64,000 bases of DNA from NCBI GenBank assembly GCA_016508695.1, contig VNKQ01000011.1, forward strand, positions 1,364,001 to 1,428,000, written 5' to 3'. The DNA comes from Hyphodiscus hymeniophilus (lineage: Eukaryota; Ascomycota; Leotiomycetes; Helotiales; Hyphodiscaceae). This document shows, in pieces, positions 55,453-64,000 of the stretch (its first letter is position 1; each line of letters opens with the position of its first letter). The translations under genes were made by a program, and so were the position numbers. The notes under the pieces were generated by a model. It searched no databases. It saw only the letters and a list, made by a program, of their open reading frames with translations, and had not been told where the DNA came from.

Positions 55453-58400
55453 TAACACTTAACATGGTATTTATTATCAAAGTTGGGACCGCTGCCTTGT
55501 CCGCTTCAAGTTCCAGCTCTTCCTCCTCAACCCGTTGATTTCAAACCTCGCCAACTTTGCTCTGGACACGCATCTGTGAGGTATGATACGGTTGATAACT
55601 TTCAATGAATAATCGACCAAGTACAGGGTTTGGTGAGAATTTTGGTATGGGCTTGCATCTGAGTCTCTGAGAGCGTTGGTAGACAGGAGAGGAAGGGAAG
55701 AGGAAAACGAAAGGGAACAGGTATGTTGGAAAGGAGCTAGAGCGAGCCAGCTAGAGTGAGAAAGTCCTCGTTGTGACCAGAATACATTTTTACTTTGTAA
55801 CCTCAGGGAATGGGCCTAGCAAATAAATTCAACTGAAACCCTTCAGTGCAGACCACTCTTCGTCAGCATCTTATACCACCTGTTCGCAACACTTTGCTCA
55901 AAGTAAATTACGGAGACAAATACCTTCGCATCAAACACTTCTGAAATAGCGGAGTGGGAGGATGGTTTTGAAATGGCAATCTGACTAATGAGCATTCGAG
56001 GCACTTTCAGACATGCGAGGAACTTCGGCACACTTGGTCTCTGATGCCAAGATCATTCCTAAGTATATGGGGAGTATACAACAGACGATCATCTCGATTC
56101 GCAATTTGAGTTCAAAAGACTCGTCCTCTTCATCTTCTGATCCGAACCCTCCACTATCGATGGTCCCTGATACGCCTTTACCTGAGGATTCTTTGCCAAT
56201 TTTTTCGATTACCAACTATTGAGTTGAAAAACATGCTCGTTACATCGATACTCCCGATCCCGCTACCTTGGATATTAATACCTCGATTGCAGAAACCTTT
56301 TGTGGATTCGAGTATTGCACCTTTGATAGCCGTGCGGTGTTCCAGGAACTGTTGTGCAGGAGTTGCGCTGTCGACACTTATATTGCTGTCGAGACATAGG
56401 CTACTGTCGACGCCTTGAGCTGTCGGAAACTACAGTGGTCGAGGGTGGGGACTGTTGTACGCTCGAGAAGTGGCGCTGACGATGAATCAATGGAGGTTGG
56501 ATTCATTGACGAAATTTGCATGTCTGGGAGAAATCGTGGTGAACCCAATTTTGTTGGACAGACGAGCGTTATTGTCAAAGTAGCGCATGTGGTTAACTGG
56601 TATATATACTTCATCAAATCAAAAATCCGTGAGATTTCTTCCATTTCCAATATGTCCTCAGGTCTGAACAACGGTGGTCTTCGACTCTTCTGATTTGAGA
56701 TGTAATACTTCAATCAGAGAACATCGCAGTAGTAGCATTTCGAGTTCTGAAGAAAACCTTATCTCTAGAAGGTCGGGGGACTTAGGATGCTGGTACTTCT
56801 TGAATTGGAATTGTCAGAGTCTCTCATAGGTGACTACTGTCTATAATGGAAGTACTTTCTGGCAGGTTGGTAAAGTTTTACTTTCGTAATATCAACCTCT
56901 TTGATGGATAGGTATCTCTTCTCCATCATCTCCTGACTCAGCTTCATCGGTGTTGGCGAAAGTGGGGCAGAGTCCCGAGTGGGACAAGAAATCTCGAACA
57001 AGGTTGGATGTGAGAGTTAAGGTTGAAGCAAAAGCTTGAAATAAGGTTTTCTTATATCTCTTGATTGTAGAGAGCAGTGCGCGGATTTTGTGAAAGAGGT
57101 CTTGCTATGCTGATAGTTCGGTAGGACACAAGAATACGGCTCAGGTTTCGAATTCGAGACAGGCAGCAAGGTCAAAGGCTCGTAGGTAGAACGGTCTCAT
57201 TGACAGCGTGAGCAGGTCTAAATACTTTACCTAGATATTCGATATGTAAATTGATTTTTGTGAAACCAGTCAGTGTGATATCAGTATAAAAAGTAGCAGA
57301 AGACCCAGAAGTACCAGCCCCTCACCCGATCCGCGTGCCTACCTTTCAACCACATCCATCCCATTTGACTCATTGGTAATTTAGGCTGATGTTTAATTGT
57401 TCAATCTGTGTTTATGGATCGTTCCTGATTAGGTATTGCTTCGCTCGTTCTCTCAATATCATCAAGTGTTTAACCCGACGGCCTGAACTGTATCGCCGGA
57501 AGATCGGTTCCGTCCCGTTCCCAACCATGGCCTGAGAGAGACTGTGCCATATGTCTTTCGCATGTTCCTGTTGATGGTTCATGTCCCACGTGGAGAGGTC
57601 CCGACGTCTGTCCCTGCATTAGATTGTGGCAAACATGCAAGCACGGATTCCCGGATCGCGAGGTGTCAGGTCTGGGAACCCTGTTTCCGGGACGCCCGCT
57701 AAATTCCCCAATAGATCTGATGAAGCTTAAACCGACGTGTAACGCCATCAGCCTTGCAGATGCAGAATAGTTCTCAGACAGGTTTTCGGGCATGGGATTG
57801 ATCACGTTGATTGACAACAACAATCAAGACTCCACTTGGAAAGCGCAACGCAGGTAGCCACAACGCGGAGAACTTGACTTCCAGCAAGACTAGTAGGTCC
57901 GACACTACAGTCATGGCCATCAGCTTATCTTGTTCAAACGACACCGCAATGTGCCAGGCGCCAAACAGTGCTGAAGACCAGGCTGCGCAAGGCTGTAACA
58001 ACAATCAACTCGGTTGACAACTTGATTATCGGATCAAGCTCGTTCATTACCGCATCGTGGGACGAGGCAGAGGTTCAGCCTTGACTTGGATGACAAGAGT
58101 TGAGCCATTAGGGAGGGAAAGCGGGCGCAATGCATGACATCCGACGACGAAGCGAGAAGAACGATCTCCACCCCAGGAGCTACGCCTCGTCGGCAACGAT
58201 TAATGACCCGGCACAGTACAGACTTGAGGCTATTCAATACTTGCAAAACCAGAACACTTCTAGACTTCTAGTTGAGATGTAAGGTATAACGTGCGTCATT
58301 ATTCGGAAGCATAACAGGTCAAGCTAACCGCTGCACGCGGCCCAAGATCCAGTATCGTTAGGAGTGACTTGTTGAAGACTTGGACTGGTGTCTCCCATAT

Positions 58401-58831
58401 CCAGACTCGTGGCATCAATTGTTTTGAATGTCATGAGAAGAAGACGCATTTGAACCGAGAAATGCAATCGCACGCCCACCAGAACTTGCCGAAAGTCTAG
58501 CGCGACTAAAAGCGGGTCTTCGCCACTAGTGCGATACGACAGCCTGCACCTTCGATTTTCGACGACTCCTAATCGCACCCAACCCTTACCAACATCGACG
58601 ACACAACGACCAGCTCACCTTGTCCAGGAGATCATACGAGTAATCACCGAACCCAACCACCCTCGGAGACTGGTGAGGAATCGACAGCACAACGAGGCGA
58701 CTCTCGCAAGATCTCTTGCTCCGAGGCAGGGAAATCGCCCCATTCCATCCCCGCCATCTTGCCGACGTCGACTCACGAACGACCTCCGACCCAAAGTAAC
58801 ACCACAATTGACTCGCATGTAATCCAACAGA
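55453..58831. other. 3.4-kb gene-poor stretch
   Basis: No gene is supported. A minus-strand frame at 56215-55985 contains one hydrophobic segment (MIVCCILPIYLGMIL) and an acidic run (GSEDEEDESFE), and another at 56713-56378 overlaps plus-strand frames; neither has splice support. The last 300 bp form the leader of the histone demethylase gene. Confidence 0.4.
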
Positions 58832-61800
58832 ATGTCAATTGATGCGATGGCGGTCCCGGCGCTTGGGGCGGAGGCTCAGCTCCAGAGTCCTCCTGAGTCC
58901 AACAAGGACAGCCCCCATTCTCACAACGTCGACGGCTCCGACTCCGAGCTATCAGACCTCGAAGAAGAAGAAGAAGACATCGGCACAGTTGTGCCCGACC
59001 ATTACTCAGATGACGGCGTACCTGTATTCAAACCGTCAATGGACCAATTCAAGAGTTTCAAGCTCTACGTGCGTCCCCCCAACTTTACCCTCGGCGATTT
59101 AATTTTGTAGTCAATATAACTAATAATATATTGATAGATGAGCAAAATCAATGCATACGGGATGAAAAGCGGCATCGTTAAGGTCATCCCTCCCCCAGAA
59201 TGGCGTGCCGACCTACCTCGACTCGACGAAGCGATCAAGACTGTTCGAGTCAAGGAGCCGATCAAGCAGGATATTATGGGTACTAGTGGGACATATAGAC
59301 AAGCGAACATTCTGCACCAAAGGTCGTACAACCTTCCACAATGGCGTCAGCTCTGTGAGCAGAGCGAGCATCAACCACCTGCAAAGAGAGGAGAAAGACG
59401 TGCCAATCAAGATAAAGCTCCGAAACCCAAGTCCAGAGGCACATCTACACCTACATTGGGAGGCAAGAGAAAGGGGCGCCTTTCGAAGCCCAAGTCAAAG
59501 GCAACAAATTTGGCAGAAGATGGCACAAGTACACCTGATCGTCTTCCGACACCGGATTCCCCTTCTACGAAACCCGAGGTTGATATGGAGTCAGTCAAAC
59601 AGGAAATGGATGATGAAGACGAGATCCAATCCAGGCCCAAGGGTGGAAGACAACCCAAGTCCATTTCGGTCTCATCTCGTCGGAAATACAATCGACGTGA
59701 AGCAGCTGCAAAGGTTGATGAAGAGGCTTTCAAGGACTTCAAGTATGAACTAGAAAACAGCGACTATTCGAAAGAGCGCTGTGAGGAGTTGGAGCGAGCT
59801 TATTGGAAGACACTCACATATGCTCCTCCTCTTTACGGCGCAGATATGCCTGGTACTCTATTTGACGATCGAACAACCACGTGGAACCTGGGCAAGCTTG
59901 AGAATCTGCTCGACATTTTGGGCACAAAGATTCCCGGCGTCAATACCGCATATCTATATCTTGGTATGTGGAAAGCAACGTTTGCGTGGCATTTAGAGGA
60001 TGTGGACCTTTACAGTATCAACTACCTCCACTTTGGTGCACCAAAGCAATGGTACAGTATCTCCCAAGGAGATGCACGCAGATTTGAAGCCGCCATGAAG
60101 AGTATTTGGCCCACTGATGCAAAGGCATGCGACCAATTCCTCCGTCACAAGACCTTCCTGATCTCCCCTTCGCATCTTCTACAAAACTTCAATATCAAGG
60201 TTAACAAGATCGTCCACCACCCTGGAGAATTCGTCATTACCTTCCCCTATGGCTATCATTCCGGATACAATCTTGGTTACAACTGTGCCGAGGCTGTTAA
60301 CTTTGCTCTAGATTCGTGGATGGAGTATGGTCGTGTTGCAAAAAAATGTGACTGTAGCGAGGCTCAAGACAGCGTCTGGATTGATATTCGAGAGATTGAA
60401 CGCAAACTCAGAGGCGAAGAAACAGATTACGAAGAGACCGATGAAGAAGAAGACGAGGATGAGGATGAGAACGGCCCAACTGACCTCCCCACACCTCCTG
60501 AGAGCAGTGGCGATATTAAGCCCAAGGCTCCCAAGCGAAAACGCAAGAGACCCATCAATGATAAGGGAAATGACAATTCCAACGTCAAGCGGATTCGTGT
60601 TCGAATCAAGGCACCGTCGAAAGAACCTTGCATACTCTGTCCTAACGACATCCCATCTGAGCCTCTGCTACCCACTGAGGATGGCCAGAAAGCCCATCGG
60701 TTATGCGCGCTCTATATTCCCGAGACTTCCATTGACTCGGAAGAAACTGAGAAAGTTGTCGATATCAAGTATATCAACAAAGCTCGACTCGATCTCAAGT
60801 GCAATTACTGTCGTTCCAAAAAAGGAGCCTGTTTCCAATGCTCGCAGAAGAAATGTACAAGGGCATACCACGCTACTTGTGCAGCTGCAGCTGGTGTTCT
60901 TGTCGAGCAAGGCGAGATCCCAGTCTTTGGCGAGGATGGCACTGAATACAAGGATTGGGGAATCGAGTTCAGTTGTCGTTTCCATCGATCTAAGCGAGAT
61001 AAGAAGCTTGACAGTGATGCTCTTGGTGATAGCGATCGCATTCGAAAGGCTGCGTCGGAATTGAAAATGGGTCAGACTTGCCAGGTGCAATTCTACCGGG
61101 CCGATATCTTTGCTGGCGCTGTTGTGGAGAATCGTAAGAGCGAGGAGATGTTGCTTCTGGATATCCTTCCGAGAGGGTATGTGACACACTTTGCAGACTT
61201 CTCTTCGTCGGCTCTGACTAATTTTCCCTGTAGTGACCGAGTTGAAGTTGAATACAAGTGGCTTCTCATCCCAGACCCTGCAGACTTCCGTCTGGCTAAA
61301 CCTTCTGCGACCGCCATTCCGATGCCCAAATCTCGATCTGCCAAGGAATCGCTCAACACGACGAAGCGCCTAGCCGATGACGCTCCTCGAGCAGACGATA
61401 AATTCGGCGAAGGGTTCACTTGGTCTGAGTTCAAGTGCGAGAAGATCGCCCGAAATCCTTTCCAGCTCAAAATTGACTTCGGAAAAGAAGATCAAATCTG
61501 GTTCTATCTTGGAAGGAATTCTACAGAAGCGAAGGCACAGTTCACAGAGGATCTTTCCAAACCACGGCACAACCCGAAGGGTCATTTCCTGGATACGATT
61601 CCAAAGCCTGTCATTAGTGCACCACGACAATCATATGGGGCGTCATATCCATCGACAAATATCAACCAAAATGCTTTGAACGCATCCCGAACATCGAATG
61701 CGAGCCGTCCTCAGACAGCAGCCCCTGTCTCTATCTCTTTCAAGCCACAGAAGCCATATGTATACAAGCCTCGCGATGATAGTGAATCATACCGCATTGA

Positions 61801-63133
61801 TCCACAAGCTTACCGTCAACAGCAATCCTTCCTCCAACGGTCGGCTCCGTACAATTTTGGCACTGACCCAAGATTTCGGGCTTCTGACTCTCCAATGACG
61901 CCGGCCACTCCGTATCCGAAGTACTCAAGTACTACTCCGCAACCTCAGAGTCTTACTCAACCACAGCTTCCCCAGCAGGCCAACCAACAGATGGGCACGC
62001 AAGCGTATCAATCTCATATGCCTCAACAGGTGCATCAGCACCAGCTTCCTCAGCAAGTACTTCAACCTCCGCGACCCACTCTATCTCAAAGTCCTCTGGC
62101 TCCTCCTCCTGGATATCACCGACCTCCGTATACGCCGCCTACGTACGTTCCAGCTATTCAATCTACAAAGCCGAGTAACAATGTTGTGCAACCTCCGAAA
62201 CCAAACAACCCATTCAGTGGCCGTTCACAGAGCACGCGACCAAATCCATTCGCTAAGTATGCGTATTTGCAAAGAGAGCATAATAGATCTCCGTTGGAGT
62301 ACAAAAGCCCTTACAGACCTGGCGGTGGTTTCATGAATGGATACCAAGGCGACACCGAGAAACATCTACAGCAAACCTTGTTCAAGAATCGGTCGAGCTC
62401 CATTGGTTCGCTCTCGAATCCACCACCTTCATTTGCAGGCAATTCACGACTGTACAGTCCAAATCCGTCATCCACAGGTCAATCCTACATTGCGACGACC
62501 CCGTCCTCTAGCGGATCTCACAGCATGTCGAAGCAACAGGCGCCCATTACGCTTCCGCCCAGCACGCTTCCTCCTGTACCACGCCCTGCACCAAACCCGG
62601 CAGCTCACAGCACGTGGGAGAAGAAAGATCACTCGCAACTGCATCCTGCTATTCGACAGGACTACAACTCGATGTTTAATAATCAATATCAAACCCCTCC
62701 ACTGGCTTCGTTTTCGACTGCGAACTCCCAAACCCAATCACCTCATCAAAGCGCTCTAGCACCACCACCTCCATATTACCAGCAGCAATATCAGCAGGCG
62801 CCTCCGGCAAGCCTCGCTTCTCCTCGCAACCCTTCTTTCGCGCAACCAGCACAGCTGTATCAACAGCCTGGTAAGTCACAGCCGTATCAGCCGCAATACC
62901 ACAGTCATAAGCAACCTCATCATCAGGAGAGCAAGCCTGTATATGCACACCAGCAGTATTTCCAAAAGCCACAACCTCAAGCCCCGGCGATTCAAATGCC
63001 GCAGTCGCAATCCCAGGTGGAGGCTCAAGCTCGAGCTTACGGAGTCTTCCCTGATGTACCAGCTGATTCTACGTCGCTGATTGAGCGAATGATGAAGAAT
63101 CTTAAGAAGGCAACGTCTACCTCTACCCCATAA
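58832..63133 (+). CDS. kdmA: JmjN-JmjC histone lysine demethylase, KDM4/Rph1 type
   Basis: Three exons, 58832-59068, 59138-61176 and 61234-63133, give 1391 aa. Intron 1 is 69 bp (GTGCGT, CTAAT, ATAG); intron 2 is 57 bp (GTATGT, CTGACTAAT, GTAG), in frame and stop-free, so it can pass as coding; splicing gives PRGDRVEVEYKW. JmjN (about 64-100, VPVFKPSMDQFKSFKLY then GIVKVIPP) precedes JmjC (about 310-475) with Fe(II) ligands His364 and Glu366 (WHLED) and His453 (GYHSG), and the KDM4 zinc site (ACDQFLRH; KKCDCS). An extended PHD (CILC...CNYC...CFQC...HATC...CRFH) follows, then a Tudor-like block. The tail is Gln/Pro/Ser-rich (about 840-1370). Such enzymes remove H3K9/H3K36 methyl groups with 2-oxoglutarate. 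All key residues are intact. Named after A. nidulans KdmA. Confidence 0.94.
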
Positions 63134-64000
63134 TTGAAGACATTTGGGAGGAAGGAGAAAAGGGTTTGGGGGAAACGGCGTTGTTCATAGGGGTAGGGTG
63201 GGAATATAAGTAATGATATGAGGGATGGAACATGGGAGGATCTGGCGCATTTCAGGTGCTTGTACTCGTATGGCATGACCTGCTGGCTACAGCACAGCTC
63301 ATTTCAACTTTGGACTCTGGCACACCAGAGGGCGTTTCAGGGGTTTAGAAGGTGGTTGTTTTGATTGCTTTTCTTTTTTTTCGTGCTACGCATTCAGGGA
63401 CGCGACAAATCCCTTCGAGAAACTCGACTTTTATCATCGCGATGAACTTACACTTCTTTTCTTCCCCAGCCCGGCAGATGGCGGCGATTTGAGAATCTTC
63501 CCGGTATCTCGTAGAGAAGGACACTATGTTCATTTTCTGGCGCAGGAATCACGATGGGGAAGGCGTTCGTTGTACATTACCACTCGCGAGTTTTGAGAAT
63601 ACTAAGGTCGATTCTGACATGCGGTTTGCTGACTCGTGTATCCTGTACCATGCGTACATTTGTCATAGGGTGTCAGCCGCGGGTGATTTGCATCATGAGA
63701 ATAGATTGCCGATCTCCAGCCTTTATCCCGTCTCAATCTGGCTTCGTGTAGTCTCTCTCGTCGCTTGTCTTCGTCCAGATCTCCTACCAGTCAGACACAA
63801 ACAGTTACCTGACTCGCGTCAAGAGGCGTCGGGGGGCACAAAGAAGGCGGGGTTGGTGTTATTTCCGCATCTAGCCTCGGCGCTACCCCACAAACTCAAA
63901 TCGACCGCAGGGCTCCCCTCTCCCGGGTGGTTACTCCTTACGTTCAGCATAATCTCTTCGGCATAGCCTTTCAGATAGCCTTTCACACACGAGGTGGAAC
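63134..64000. other. 3' flank at right edge
   Basis: The presumed 3' untranslated region of the demethylase gene followed by DNA with no supported gene; a 146-codon frame at 63526-63966 has no recognisable content. Confidence 0.4.

Noticed and set aside
60327..61064. 245-codon plus-strand frame inside the demethylase gene
   Set aside because: It overlaps the JmjC/PHD coding frame, which has intact catalytic motifs; the alternative frame has none.
1..64000. CRISPR array, rRNA genes or prokaryotic operons
   Set aside because: No spaced direct repeats, no rRNA sequence and spliceosomal introns throughout; the DNA is eukaryotic.

Overview
The window is nuclear DNA of a filamentous ascomycete (Pezizomycotina). 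A helotialean (Leotiomycetes) origin is my best guess from gene content, but nothing in the sequence proves it. The evidence for a fungus is short introns (about 42-95 bp, one of 212 bp) with GT(A/G)NGT donors and CTAAC/CTGAC branch points, and families restricted to or typical of these fungi (NRPS-like reductase, GH128 glucanase, sepB/Mcl1, RIP-like AT-rich DNA, HET remnants). Coding regions have no strong codon bias. Transcription units lie on both strands without operons.

Region 1 (1-13 kb) is an accessory, repeat-rich segment. It holds two diverged copies of a two-gene module: an F-box-like/zinc-ribbon-like protein followed on the same strand by a small membrane-anchored helical protein. 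Copy A lies on the minus strand (3142-1204) and copy B on the plus strand (8788-10304). Between them are a conserved AT-hook nuclear protein, a diverged direct repeat, a decayed HET-protein tail, an AT-rich island and a 756-bp element with perfect 20-bp terminal inverted repeats. Remnants of a membrane-protein gene follow at about 11.7-12.4 kb.

Region 2 (13-32 kb) holds an M20 carboxypeptidase S-like peptidase (with a GC-AG intron) and an orphan NRPS-like adenylation-thiolation-reductase enzyme (1108 aa). It also has a membrane RING-H2 ubiquitin ligase with a signal peptide, the recombination mediator Rad57, an aldo-keto reductase fused to a RidA domain whose frame is broken by one base in a C/G homopolymer, and a single-pass cell-surface protein.

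Region 3 (32-64 kb) is mostly conserved housekeeping. It has the replisome factor Mcl1/Ctf4 (sepB) sharing a 196-bp bidirectional promoter with a WD40 protein; the promoter carries MCB/SCB-type cell-cycle sites. Next come a 1005-aa low-complexity conserved protein, a mitochondrial-looking protein with a second GC-AG intron, the Rab GTPase Ypt1, a GH128 glucanase, a cytosolic-type carnitine acetyltransferase and a KDM4/Rph1-type JmjN-JmjC histone demethylase. The stretch 53.2-58.8 kb is gene-poor.

The most unusual observations are the duplicated F-box plus mini-membrane-protein module, the AKR-RidA fusion with its single-base frame break, and the cell-cycle-type bidirectional promoter. I found no tRNA, rRNA, CRISPR array or origin that I can support. 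Exon joins were worked out by hand from splice motifs and reading-frame continuity.
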